Assembly: GCA_023313575.1 (NCBI GenBank)
Contig: JAJTTP010000003.1
Location: 372,001-436,000 of the forward strand
Origin: Eutypella sp. D-1
Lineage: Eukaryota; Ascomycota; Sordariomycetes; Xylariales; Diatrypaceae
Direction: 5' to 3'
DNA: 64,000 nt
The position numbers and the translations under genes were made by a program. Below are positions 12,708 through 24,064 of this stretch, one piece after another. The notes below the pieces were generated by a model that searched no databases, was not told the origin of the DNA, and worked only from the letters and a program-made list of their open reading frames with translations. Numbering within the stretch: position 1 is the first letter of the stretch; each line of letters begins with the position of its first letter.

Positions 12708-14870
12708 ATGTCGGACGACGATAGCATACTTAATCTTATAAACTGGGACCAACCGTCCACTGAGATTTCCACTACTGACAACAATGACCAGCCTGACAAC
12801 AACAGCCTAGACACAAACAGGCCTGGTGTGTGTGATGCAACCACAGCTGAGGAAGAATGGCTCAGGAACTTGCCCGGCGGGTCCTCAAACCTCGTTCTAC
12901 CACCCATGACAGAGACACAAAATCCAATCCATAGCATGTCCAACACAATGTCAGACTTGAACTCAAGCTTCAGTTGGGAATGGGAGCATACGTTTCACCA
13001 TAACTCCTTCCTAGATTATAACCCCGCCGGCGCCTCACATGAATTCCCTGAATTACACTTACCCACCGAGGCACCAAACTCAATGCATGGCTTTTCCGGG
13101 GCCGGGCTGGAGGAAGACGCTCACGGTGACTTTGGCACTACAGCGAGCAATTATTTTCCTTACCCTGATCTCCTGTGCCAGGGACGATCAGATCTTCCTG
13201 GGGCGCCAGGTTCGATGAGCAGCATTTTCGAAGCGGCTCTAGATTCCACGCATAACGGGACCCCATTCGCTCGATCTATCATCACATCAGACGGTTCTTT
13301 TATAAACTCCGATATAGGGATATCGGATGCTTCCCTCGCGGGAAATGATGATGATGAAGGCGCAGCTTCACTCAATAATACTGGACTAGACAGAAACGAG
13401 GGCGCTTCAGTCCATGGCACACGTCACCGCCGTACTAGGTTCAGCAACTCCCAGAAGGATATTCTAGAGCGATGGATATCAGACCACCCTGAACCATACC
13501 CGACCAGAAATGAGTATCTTGAACTTTCTCAGAAAACGGGTCTCGAAGTCCGTCAGATCAGATTGTGGTTTACCAGAACACGCCAACGGAGCTTAAGGCG
13601 TATTGATGTCCCATCTTCCCAAGGAAGAACACGGATCCAGCAGATTCATGACACCAATAGCGACGGCAACAGTAACTCACGTCTATTAGATGGCTTCGTT
13701 TCTCAGAAATCATGGCCGTGCTGTGCGAGCCTTCCGATCAGAGAAAAGAGTCCCTCTTCGAGTCAACTCGGCGATCAGAGACCACACTCCCTCCCACCTT
13801 ACCATACCCTCCGAAACCTACACCAGCAACTCCATCGTAAAAACAGCAAGGAAGCGTCATCGTCATCTATCGATGCTGTGGCATCTATGGCTGATGACTT
13901 AGAGCTGTCACACATCTATCCTGGCAAGAGTACCGTTCAGCAAAACCTTCAACCAAGACTAGCCTTCTCTTATGAGCAGATGAGCCCTAAGGCTTCATTC
14001 ATTGTTGAGTGGCTGGAGGGCATTTCCCCACAACTCCGCCATAGTAGGCTCCCAGTTGACTTCGCGGACAGTGATGAGAAATCTCAAGGGACTGAAGGGG
14101 ACACGAACATGAATTTTGCGATAATCTCGGAAGAAGACCCTTTTGGAAGTCGTTATATCAAGGGGGCATCCGACAATGAGTCAATTGCCTGGTCTGACGG
14201 TCGAAGTATTGCATCTGCTCGTAGTTGCACGTCGCATGGTTCTAGGAGAGGCCGACGACAAAAATTCCACCCCATGTCTTCGATGAATAGTTCAGCACAT
14301 ACTTCGAGGAGAAGTAGTTCATCACAGCCACCGTTCGATAAGGACTTCGATAGAGATCTAAAAGGAGATGGGGATCCGCGTCCAGTTAAGACTAGCCGTA
14401 AACGGCGTTCATCTTCCACAGGAGGCAGTGCCTTTCCATCAAAGAGGAGGCATGGTATGGTCCCATCGCGAGCATCAGTGGCACCGCCAGCGAATCTCTT
14501 GCAGACACCTTATGAGCTGGATATGCAACACAAACCGTATCATTGTACGTTTTGTCCATCTCGTTTCGGGTCCAAATTTTCCTGGCAGCGCCACGAGTCA
14601 TCTAAACATGTAATACGACGTGTGTGGATTTGTCAGCCGATCACTTTTCTTCTGTTCACCTCAGACGCAGAATGCCCCTTGTGTCCAAGGCGTTATCTTT
14701 CTTGCCCTCATGAATTCGACGCCTGCTGGAAGAAGCTGGAGGAAGACCGTACCTTCTATAGGAAGGATGCCCTCAAACAACACCTGAAATTGGTGCACTG
14801 CAAAAACGATCCACATGCTAAAGAAATGCTCAACACGTGGCAACTAGATGACTGGTCGGAGTCAGTGTAA
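12708..14870 (+). CDS. Homeodomain plus C2H2 zinc-finger transcription factor, C-terminally interrupted
   Basis: The frame is open from 12498, but the methionine at 12708 (MSDDDSILNLINWDQ) is the likely start, since the upstream stretch is unlike a transcription factor. A homeodomain is encoded at about 13422-13604 (residues about 239-299; RHRRTRFSNSQKDILERW, later LWFTRTRQR). A Ser/Arg-rich linker follows. A first C2H2 finger lies at about 14538-14610 (CTFCPSRF ... RHESSKH), and a Cys/His segment ends in FYRKDALKQHLKLVH. This domain order is a known Sordariomycete/Fusarium-type architecture for nuclear regulators. Two oddities: helix 3 has Arg where homeodomains have the invariant Asn, and the frame stops at TAA 14868-14870 before the family's last zinc finger, which continues in frame downstream. 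A 33-nt GT-AG segment at about 14629 is too short to be an intron and was left coding. It may be a degenerating gene. Confidence 0.75.
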   Translation: MSDDDSILNLINWDQPSTEISTTDNNDQPDNNSLDTNRPGVCDATTAEEEWLRNLPGGSSNLVLPPMTETQNPIHSMSNTMSDLNSSFSWEWEHTFHHNSFLDYNPAGASHEFPELHLPTEAPNSMHGFSGAGLEEDAHGDFGTTASNYFPYPDLLCQGRSDLPGAPGSMSSIFEAALDSTHNGTPFARSIITSDGSFINSDIGISDASLAGNDDDEGAASLNNTGLDRNEGASVHGTRHRRTRFSNSQKDILERWISDHPEPYPTRNEYLELSQKTGLEVRQIRLWFTRTRQRSLRRIDVPSSQGRTRIQQIHDTNSDGNSNSRLLDGFVSQKSWPCCASLPIREKSPSSSQLGDQRPHSLPPYHTLRNLHQQLHRKNSKEASSSSIDAVASMADDLELSHIYPGKSTVQQNLQPRLAFSYEQMSPKASFIVEWLEGISPQLRHSRLPVDFADSDEKSQGTEGDTNMNFAIISEEDPFGSRYIKGASDNESIAWSDGRSIASARSCTSHGSRRGRRQKFHPMSSMNSSAHTSRRSSSSQPPFDKDFDRDLKGDGDPRPVKTSRKRRSSSTGGSAFPSKRRHGMVPSRASVAPPANLLQTPYELDMQHKPYHCTFCPSRFGSKFSWQRHESSKHVIRRVWICQPITFLLFTSDAECPLCPRRYLSCPHEFDACWKKLEEDRTFYRKDALKQHLKLVHCKNDPHAKEMLNTWQLDDWSESV

Positions 14871-15038
14871 TGGAATACGCTCGATTTGCGGTGTCAGTTC
14901 TGCAGAGATGAGAACCGCACATGGGATAAGCGGGCTAACCACCTATCGGAACATTTCAAACAAGGCATGACGATGGACCAATGGATGCCGGGAGGACGAT
15001 ACCTCGTCTCGAGTTACATAATAGCCCCTTTCATATAA
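14871..15038 (+). pseudogene. Continuation of the homeodomain/C2H2 protein beyond the in-frame stop
   Basis: Directly after TAA 14868-14870 the same frame stays open for 55 codons to TAA 15036-15038. It encodes RCQFCRDENRTWDKRANHLS followed by EHFKQGMTMDQW. The pattern C-x2-C...H-x4-H...W matches the last zinc finger that normally closes homeodomain-C2H2 proteins of this family, so it is real former coding sequence rather than a chance frame. No donor/acceptor pair of normal length removes the stop. Confidence 0.65.
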
Positions 15039-16361
15039 TCGGCAGGTGTTGCCAGAGGATTCTGTGTAGATTAAGTGAGGGATAGAAGCCGGAGGGCCAC
15101 TGTGGGTTTGCCTGATAGTATGGGTAGAGGTCGAATAATTATTGAATTCTGTCCCCTACTTATAGAAAACTCCAGCATATTATAGCCTGTAGAAAGGGAT
15201 CATAGGTCAGCTACTAGCGCCCCTGACCTATCATCACGTGGCTTGTGTCCTCTGGATATGGATAGGAATCTCCCCATGCTGAACACAAGACATGATTTTA
15301 CTACGCGAATAAATATCCCCAGTAGTACGGGAAACATCAGTATTTTGACGTATAATCGGTATATAAGCGGCGGATACTTGAACCACTGGTCCTGGAGGAC
15401 GTGGAATACTCCTCACTTTAAACGAAGGTCCATGGTGAGGTGAGAAAACTGACTGGTGAAGGAACACCGAAATTTTATCTATTGCTGGACTTGTTACTCC
15501 AAAGGGGAATGGGACAGCTGGTGCGGTATCTGGACTCCTGGCTAATGGTTTGAAGTTTGTGAATCTGCGTACGAGCACCACGTGCATGCTGGGAGTGACG
15601 GCCACTATATGTATCAACTTCCTTCAGGCATGCGGTCCTTAGGACCCCATTCCCCCTGGTAGTTTTGGGAAGCGCTATGTGTGGATTGCGTCAACTGGAT
15701 TCCTCTAATCTTTAATAAAGTGCAGTGGAAAAGTTGGTTCGTATACCCATTTACTGTAATGTGGCTCACGCGATTACACCAAGGGGCTAACTAAGATATG
15801 CCATTCAGTGGAGGTATGTTACAAAACCCACGTCGAATTAGATTCGACGCACAAGACTCGAATTGAACCAAATCTGGCATACAAGATCAGGTATGATATC
15901 ATTGACGCCTGCTGCTCCGTAGGCTTAGGTCACACCCCAAATTTTGAAGCTGCCCTTGATTACGTCAGTTTCCCGGCCACTTCGCTCCCATTCACATCTT
16001 GTCTGAGTTAACAAAGTCCTTAGGGTAGAGCACAACTTCCCGATATCGAACAACAGCTCTCCATTGTGGTGGAAAGGCAAAAGGTAGTGAGGAGTTTGCC
16101 GAATTGTACACATTTGGTGACTCGACCATAACAACATAGCCCCGTACAGCGTCCGTTAGGTTACAGGAAGCTAAAGGGGATTATGAAGGGGAGGGGTAGT
16201 CGTCCTAGACACCCAACGGTAATAGTCGAGCTACAAATATGTAGAAGAAGCATGGCCCCTTAAGCATTAAAGGGTCGGAAATTATTCCGGCTACACATCC
16301 GTAACTCTCTAGCCGCCCTTTACCCTTGATTAAATTCGATGGCAAAGCATTCCTCCTCACT
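15039..16361. other. Intergenic
   Basis: No supported gene. A 127-codon minus frame at 15234-15617 has no recognisable domain. A short inverted repeat (8-bp arms CGTCGAAT/ATTCGACG, 3-nt spacer) lies at about 15831-15849. Confidence 0.5.
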
Positions 16362-18635
16362 CTAAACCCCAGTAGCCTCTGGCTCCACTCGCCTCTCTGC
16401 CTCCTCATCGAACTCTTCTTTCAATTGGCGTTCAAGCCGTAGCTTACTGGCAACCCATCCCGGTCGCGCCATCGCATCCATGGACAAGATCATGTCATCA
16501 GAAAACGGCTGCCGCACATCAGTGGTTTTCGTCGGGCTCGTGACCAGTACCTTCACGGCAGCCTGGGTGTTCTGCTCCGCCGAGATTCTCAGAATGGCCA
16601 CCAGGACGACCCCCAGGTCCTCACAGAACCAGGGTCTCTCGTAATACACGACGCCGTCGATGACACATACCAGCACGACACTCCGCGGCAGCCTGTGAAC
16701 CAGAGCCTGAAACACTGCGCATAAAGCCTCAAGGTTCCCGGCCCGAACCAATACCTCGCTAACGGTGGACACCGGAATGGCCGTCAGCCCGAAGTCGAAC
16801 TGACAAAGCAGCTGACAAATGAAGCTTTGGATGATGGCGAGGGGCCCAGCGTGCTTGTCCGCATCCGGGTCCTCGTGCATCCCACAGAAGAACACAAGAT
16901 GTATGAAGCGAGGGGCCCTTTCCGTCAGGGCCCGGACGAACGAGGTGCAGAAGAGCGACAACCCGGACATCAGACGCCTCCCTTCGTAGTTGCCGTGAAC
17001 CAGAAGCTGCGTCGAGTCAGGACTGGTGAGCCACTCTTGGAACTGTCCTGCCTGGATGAGGTGCTCGGCACGTGCCTGCTCGTCTGTCGGCACCCGCACA
17101 TGTCTCTTCTCGTCGATGCTCTTCATGTCTTGGGCTGCTAGGTTCGGGATATTGACCCAGTTCAGGAGCTCCTGTGGACTGACATGTTGCTCGTCCAGCG
17201 CCAGATACATCGAGGGTGCTGGTGAGGAAGGTCTAGAAGACAACAGACTCTTTATCTCGGCGAGGTCTACTAATTGTGAGCGAACGCCCCCATATTTGGA
17301 CGAAGGTGGGATCTTTGACTTTGCCTATTGCGGTTGCATTCGTCGAGCAGTACCATGAAGCCATTCCTGAGGCCATGTTCTAGCCGTGCTTGACCACCGC
17401 GTATCTGCTGTTGTCCGTGATGTAGCCTCTGAATATCATGCTTCCACTGCGACGTTCCTGGAAATAAAGTGAGATCAACATATACAGTCAACTGAAGTAA
17501 TGATCCGGTTGGGACAATTGACCTACTGTTTAATATTACTCGCATCGTATTGCTTATCTCGTAATCCGAGGACAATCTGGCTTGATCGATAAGGTTTCCA
17601 CTTTGTGTGTCGACCTCAGCTAAGCTCGCGGAAATATTCTGCTGGTACTGTTCTGTTGTGAAAGTGGCAGAAAGAAACTTCCTCGCTGGCCATAACTGGG
17701 TTAATAAAGTACCCATCTAAGTGGCGATGGGGGACAAGGGGTCGCACAAATTCTTGTGACAAAGAAACTTATAACACATTCCACGGCGTGAAATACCGCG
17801 GCAATTAAACCAACGGAAGCATTTTCGACATTCTTGTCGCCCTTGTATATCTCGAGGAAGAGCTCTATTTGCGAAAATTTCATATCGATATCGTCAAAAG
17901 CAGAGAGCATCTGCTGTCGAACTTTTGCCGCTTGAATGGCGGCCTAGGTCTCGGAAGGGTCTTGTAAGCGAGAATATTTCGATCGCAACAGACAGAGGCT
18001 GTTCAGAATTACTATACCTCTAGGAGGATCTGGACGGCACCGAGGACTGGGGAGACATAGTCGACATCTGGAATGAACCCTGCGGCTCCAAGCATGGGCG
18101 GTGCCACGTTCTCAGAGAATTTCCTGTACACCCTCCTAAACCGCGCCTTGAAGCCCCTATCAACACGGCTATATTCCTGCTTGGCCTCTTCCAGTTGATC
18201 GAAGACGCCAGTCCAGTCAGTCTGATCACGGATACCGATATTCCTCTGATCAAGTTCTGGGGGCGCGGTCGGATGCGCCTCCTTGAACTGCTTCATGGCT
18301 GGCTCAAACAGCGAATCCCAGAATTTGAGCGCCTCGCTCGGCTTCGCGAGTGGCCTGGGGGCCAGCCTCTCATCCTCAACACCTGTCAGTAGCGCCGGTG
18401 CAGACGCTGCCTGGGACATGTGCATTGTGTAAGGCTCTAGCGGGAACCCGGGTTGAGCCTGGGGCTCACTGATCACAAAAAGTCGAAGATCCGGGTCATA
18501 CTGCGATGGGGGTGTCGCGAAGGCTGGATGATGCGCGTCTAGATGGGTTTCAATGAAATCGACAGCTAGAGACTGTCGACTGAGGTCTGGCATATACGAC
18601 CGGGAAGACTCCATTTGAATAGAAGTAAAATCCAA
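16362..18635 (-). CDS. STAND/NLR-like fungal protein without a recognisable P-loop
   Basis: The first exon is 18018-18635 (start MDFTSIQMESS; the second Met is also possible). It encodes a helical N-terminal domain like those of fungal STAND proteins (EALKFWDSLFEPAMKQF... SPVLGAVQILLE). A GT-AG intron of 74 nt leads to an exon starting at 17943 (AAIQAAKVRQQMLSAFDDID), and further helical blocks lie at 17464-17716. The last exon probably begins at 17324, after a CAATAG acceptor, and runs to the stop at 16362. It carries the nucleotide-binding-like core: LLVHGNYEGRRLMSGLS, FFCGMHEDPDADKHAGPLA, SVVLVCVIDGVVYYE, KVLVTSP. The position equivalent to Walker A lacks GxxxxGK[ST]. No ankyrin or WD repeats follow. 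Junctions between 17325 and 17720 could not be fixed by eye, so short introns or a frameshift are both possible. Relatives are thought to act in nonself recognition; that role is inference here. Confidence 0.65.
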
Positions 18636-19436
18636 ACGAGGGTGTTTGGGTCTGACGTAGACTGTTCTTGTATCAGGGCCCTGACGCTACCATCGAAAAA
18701 GCGATCTTCCATGTGCCTTGTTCGAGAAGAGACCCCGCAGTATTCCTTACTTAAATCGTCGTCCCGGGGTATTCCTACAGGTGCCCCGAAAAGTTCGAAG
18801 TATCAACATTCGTTCTAGGGATGGTCTCCTTTCAATTGTTGCGGAGCCACTCTGGTGCGGGTCGACCGTCGCCTTTGGGATTTATTCCAGCGTAGCCCCA
18901 TCTGCCGACTAATGCAAAATACCCTTGTTGGCCACCGGTTTCTGAATGGTCGTTCACTTGGATTTAATATGCCTCACGCTTCCAACTTCAGCTGACACTA
19001 GGCAGGTATCTCTTGTGGTGGTCAGGGAGGAGGAGGGGGGAATTAATACGGCCTTACTGAAAACGCACTTCTGTCCGCGTCGTCAACCTCTTAGAGATCA
19101 ATAGCGTGCTTACCTGCGTCTTGATTGTAAGAATCTGCATTGTGATTGCGATCCCAGACGGGTCGATGGCCAGCCTCTTGCCCCGTCATTGGAGGGCGCG
19201 GCGCCTCTGCAGCGAGCTGAACTGCATAAGCATCACTCGTGCAATACAACCCTGTTGCTGTAGCGTCGTCCGGGAGGGGTACCCTTTTCCAGTAGTTTTC
19301 GGTCTCGCTAGGCTAGGTTCTGAAATATTTTAAATCTGTCTAACGGACAATACTTACTGAACCTCCCCCCCCCCCCCCCCAAAAGGAATTCGTTTCTCAT
19401 CTTGGGATAAACGAGAAGCTGTTACCGTGTCGCTGA
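18636..19436. promoter_or_regulatory. Shared divergent upstream region of the STAND-like and AAA ATPase genes
   Basis: About 800 bp lie between the two head-to-head starts. No coding frame is convincing. A run of 16 C residues (19365-19380) lies 57 bp before the AAA start codon. No TATA or named operator is assigned. Confidence 0.4.
19365..19380 (+). repeat. C homopolymer, 16 nt
   Basis: An uninterrupted C16 followed by A4, in the presumed leader or core promoter of the AAA ATPase gene. Confidence 0.9.
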
Positions 19437-22400
19437 ATGAGCACGGTTGAAAGAATGACGACAGAAACAGTGCCTAACGATCCAATGCTGGCCTCGCGAG
19501 ACGAGGGCGGCGCTAGCAACGAGCCAAGTGACCCCGATCAAGCTCAGGATGGGCCGCATTCAGGAACTGACCAGCCGCTTAAGCTCGACGACAATCAATC
19601 CGTCAATCCAGACCCAGCTGAATCACTGGAGTCGAGTGCTGACAACCACCCGGAATCGTCCAAACAACCGCAGAACTTAGTTTCTGAGATTCGCGCTTTA
19701 CAAGAAAGGCTCCTCCAGCTCGAAGAACAGGCGGCGGGCGAGCTGAACATTGACCCAAACGACGCCGAGGCCAGAGAGGAAAAAGAACTCCGGAAACAAA
19801 TCCGGAGAGCCCGCGTCCACAAAAAATGGATCAATAAGACTGAGGACCGTGCAGAGGAGACAAGAATGGATCGGGATAAACTTGGAATCTATGGACCGTA
19901 CATCAAATACATCACAGACACGGGGGAGGTGGCCGAAGAGGCGCAGTTTTACGAGCGCAATGGACAGTCGCGCCCCGTCGGCCCCGCGAACGATAGAGAG
20001 TCCGACTATTGGACCGAGGTAGTGCCAAAACCAAAGCGCGGTATTCGCTTCCCGACCTCCCTTCGACCAGTTTACTCGCGAAAGCTTGGCCCGCCCACGC
20101 AGTGGGACATGTCGGATAGTGAAGAGTGGAACAGTGACGATTCTACGGCTTCGAGGGACTTCGACTACTTCAGGGCCCGGCTTCGGGGTGACTTCGAGTG
20201 GGAGCTCGACCGGCTGAGCGCCCAGAAGCGGAGGTACGAGGAGCACAAGTCCAAAAAGCGTGAAAAGGAGCTCGCCATGAGGGCGGAAGAAGAGCGTAAG
20301 AGAGAGCGTGAGAGGCAGCAGGCAGCCGCAGATGAACGGGATGAGGAACGAGCATCCGGTTCCCAAACCGGCGACGAGGATGACGACTCCAGGTTCCAGA
20401 AAGTGTCTGAGATATGCACGTTGCCGGGACTGCAATCTCTCGAATGGAACATGTTCAGATCCGTCCGGAATATACCCATCGCCTCGTCCTATTCCATCTA
20501 TATACTCATAGGCGAGCCTAAGATATGGAATGATGCCTATGGCAATTTCTTCGGATATCGATTTCGGGCCGCTGCCGGCGGAAGGACGCATTCCGGCTCT
20601 ATCGCCGCCGCCAAAAGTATCGCCACTGCGAAGACCGACGCAGCGCACCCGGCAGGAACTGCAAAACAGACTACCACGCATCCATCACGCCAAGACGGAC
20701 AGGCCCCTCTTCCCGAACGGATCAGAATACACTCAAAGCAGCTTATCAAGACGTTGTCTGTCATCCATGGATCGGATCTGGTCCTTCCAGAAGATGCTGA
20801 TAGAAACTATACAGTTGTCATGATGCGACCTTATCGCATGCTAAATTACTACAAGGATGAGATCCGAGAGTGGCATACAAAGTTAGTAGAAGAGTTTCAA
20901 CCAACAAAGCCGGCTGCAGATGCAGTCAAGCCGGCCGAAAAGCCTGCGGATGCGGCCACGGGCCCGGAAACTGGTAAGTCTGTTGAGTTTGAGTTATGGG
21001 ACCTGCTGATAGAATATTCTTAGAAGCCGAGGCGTCAGGCGAGCAAACTGAGGAAGAAAAGCCCAAGGTCGAGGACCCCGAAGGATTGAGCCGGTCGAAG
21101 ACTACCCTGAAGCATCTGCCGTGCCTTCTGGAGTTCATAGATGGGTACATCGCAGAGAAGGTGGCTCACGTGAACAGCGCAAGGTGTGAGAAAATTTCCT
21201 TCTCGGATATATGGTACCTCTTCAAGCCCGGCGACTTGGTCATTTCCTCCGATGGAAAGCAAGCCTACCAGGTCGTCAAGATCACCTCCGGACGACATAT
21301 CGGCACCGATCGCCTTAACACCTACTATGCCAAAGACCGAGAAGAGTCCGACGAATCAAAGCAGGACTTCTCTATTCACTGTGCCTACGTTCATTTCGAC
21401 GGGAAGCAGCTGGGACCTGTATTGAAGACTTTCTCTGTCAAGAAGTTCGACGGCGACAAAGCGGTCACAGCACTGGATGTATATCCTCTTCGCTTCCATG
21501 TCCTAAAGGACCTGAATGCGCGGACGGTGAAGCCAAAGCAAAGTGGGGCGGAATTGGAGGAAGTCGTCGAAAAGGGGGTGGCAGAACTTCGTGAGAGACT
21601 CATCAAACGAGGAAGGCTCTTTGTAGAGGTAGCTGCCGTAAAGCATATGTATTATGCCGGACTAACCGTAGACACCCGCGATGAGGTCGAAAGCCAGGTC
21701 ATGATCGACTTCGAGGAGGCATTCATGGTGGAAAAGAACAGGCGCCCAGACATCACGCGTCTCGTCGGGACGACTCCATTCTCAGACACGGACGAGGACG
21801 TGGACTGTAAGGCAGACTGCTGCCGCGGGGAAAATGTCCACGAGGAATCGTATGTGGAGAGTAAGCGTTACCAGGACTTTATCAACAACATGATGTCCGA
21901 GATCGAGGACAACCCGCGGAAGCTACCCTCGGTCGCGATATTCCCACGGACTCTCGAAGACCTTAAGACGGAAGATAATGCGCTCAAGGAAGACGAGCTG
22001 CTCATCATGTCCTCTTGTGTCTATGGTTTTGTACTGCGCGACCGTACATGGGGTAAGTTTTCCCCCGTACGCATGGTCTAGGATACCATTCCCCTCGTGT
22101 TCTACTCCGGGTAGCTGACCATAGGGATAGCGCAACTCGATCTGGATTATCTAAGCGAAGTCACCGATGCGAGTGGAGGCGACGCTGTTGCTGATGAAGA
22201 TGACGAGGACGAGGACGACAAGACTGCGTTTGGCCGATTGGTTCTTCCCAAAGGTCATAAAGAGATGGTCCTGTCTCTCATCTCCCAACATTTCCGAAAC
22301 AAGGTATCACAGAAAGGGAGAGAAGAGCAGGTTGATATTGTTCGGGGTAAAGGTAATTGCCATTTTTAAGGCATTAATTTCTTCCTAGAATCATATAGGA

Positions 22401-24064
22401 ACCATTTCTGACAGTGATTATCAACAGGAAAGGGTCTGATTATACTTCTTCACGGAGCACCTGGAGTCGGCAAGACAACAACAGCTGGTAAGATAGCTGA
22501 GACCGCATGGATGAGCAAAAGCTAATCGGCATGTTAAGAGGGTGTTGCGGAAAAGTTCAAGAAGCCATTGTTTCAAATAACGTGCGGTAAGCCATATCAT
22601 TCGACCGATTCAACAATGGTGAATGCCTTCTGGAGACCAGACTGACAGCTGTATCCATTGCATAGGTGACCTTGGATCAAGCGCTAGAGAGGTGGAGGCT
22701 GCATTGCAGACCAATTTCGCTCTGGCTAACCGATGGGATTGTATTCTTCTCCTTGACGAAGCCGATGTGTTTCTCGCAGAACGACGACGCGATGACTTTA
22801 GCAGGAACGGACTAGTTGCAGGTAAGTTGAAGCAAGCTTCCTCTTATTTTCCCTCACATCGCCACTTTATCATCCGGAGCACTGACGGACTAACTACCTG
22901 ACAGTCTTCCTCCGAGTCCTGGAGTACTATGCCGGTATTCTCTTCCTGACTACGAACAGAATCGGAGACTTCGACGAAGCCTTTGCCTCTCGGATCCACA
23001 TGAGCCTGCATTACCCGCCCCTAGATGAGCTATCAACTACCAAGGTGTTCAAGTTGAACCTCTCCCTTATCAGGGCGCGATACAAGGAGGCGGGCAGAAA
23101 GATCAAGATCGACGAGGACGAGATCTTACATAAGATTGGGACGTACTGGAGGACACACGAGAAGGCCAGGTGGAACGGCCGACAGATTCGGAATGCCTGC
23201 CAGACGGCCCTGGCTCTTGCTGAGTTCGACGCCCAGCCTCCCGGCAGCAAATACGATCTCCAGGTAAGATCTGACGCCAAGGTACACCTCAAGATCGGGA
23301 ACGTGGAGACTGTTTCCAATGCCTACCTCGAGTTTATGGAGTACCTCAAGGCAGTCCACGGCACGGATTCCGAGACCTACGCCAAGGAAACAGGTCTCCG
23401 TGCACTTGAGTCGGCCATTGTGGCAGCCTTGAAGAGGGGCAAGAATGACGAAGGAGGGTCCTCCAGTCACGAAGACAGACAGCGTGAAAACCCGCTTCAT
23501 TCCTTTAAGTTGAAGACCGCGTCACAGACACAGCAAGGCATGCCATCTTCGTCCGTGCCAGAGCAGTCATACAACTCACAACTGCAGTCGCAGCCACAGC
23601 ACCGCGAAGGGACTCCAGCTCCCGCGCAGTCCGGACCCTACGGTCAAGGGACAAACCTTGCTGTTCCCCAAGGCGATGATGGGCGTTTTGCTGCGATATC
23701 ACGCGGGCATGCGCCAAACGTCGCCGCCTCAAATTTTCAACAACCCACTTACGGAAACGTAACTCAAGGCCAATTCCACCAGCCTTCTGGACAACACCCG
23801 TCGGCGCCGCCGCAACGCGGAGCTTATACAATAAACACGGCTCCGCCTGGATCGGCGCCATACAACCCCGGGCCTAGCTATCACTCGAGCACTGATCCTC
23901 GTGTAGGTGGCGGTCCGTTACATGAGCAAGGCGGCGTATCTCATTGGAATGAGCCGTATCCTGCTGCAGATCCTAGACGGGGAGGCCAGCCAGACCAGAA
24001 CCCCGAACTTGGACAGGTTGAATACGAAAGGCGGGAACCTCCCGGAAGAGGCGGCTACCAGTAA
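19437..24064 (+). CDS. Large fungal AAA+ ATPase with DUF7025-like N-terminal region
   Basis: Seven exons are read with matching phases: 19437-20973, 21024-22052, 22131-22352, 22428-22487, 22539-22586, 22666-22821 and 22905-24064 (1403 aa). In order: an acidic, partly coiled-coil N-terminus with Glu/Arg-rich helices (about 265-310); the region around residue 580 typical of fungal AAA proteins (FKPGDLVISSDGKQAYQV), which I recognise as DUF7025-like; then one AAA module. That module has Walker A GAPGVGKT, Walker B ILLLDEAD, sensor 1 LTTNR and arginine finger ASRIH. The tail of about 200 residues is Gln/Pro/Gly-rich and disordered. Known family: ATP-driven remodelling of proteins or complexes; the substrate is unknown. 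For exon 3 the second of two nearby AGs (22130) was chosen because it gives TWAQLDLDYLSEV, the usual family wording. It is divergent from the STAND-like gene. Confidence 0.9.

Noticed and set aside
14629..14661. GT...AG segment inside the zinc-finger region of the homeodomain gene
   Set aside because: Only 33 nt, too short for a fungal intron, and keeping it preserves the expected Cys of VWIC.
19698..20681. 327-codon minus-strand frame
   Set aside because: Antisense shadow of the first exon of the AAA ATPase gene.
23262..23280. Donor-like CAGGTAAGA in the last exon of the AAA gene
   Set aside because: The frame reads through with normal coding sequence and no in-phase acceptor is needed.
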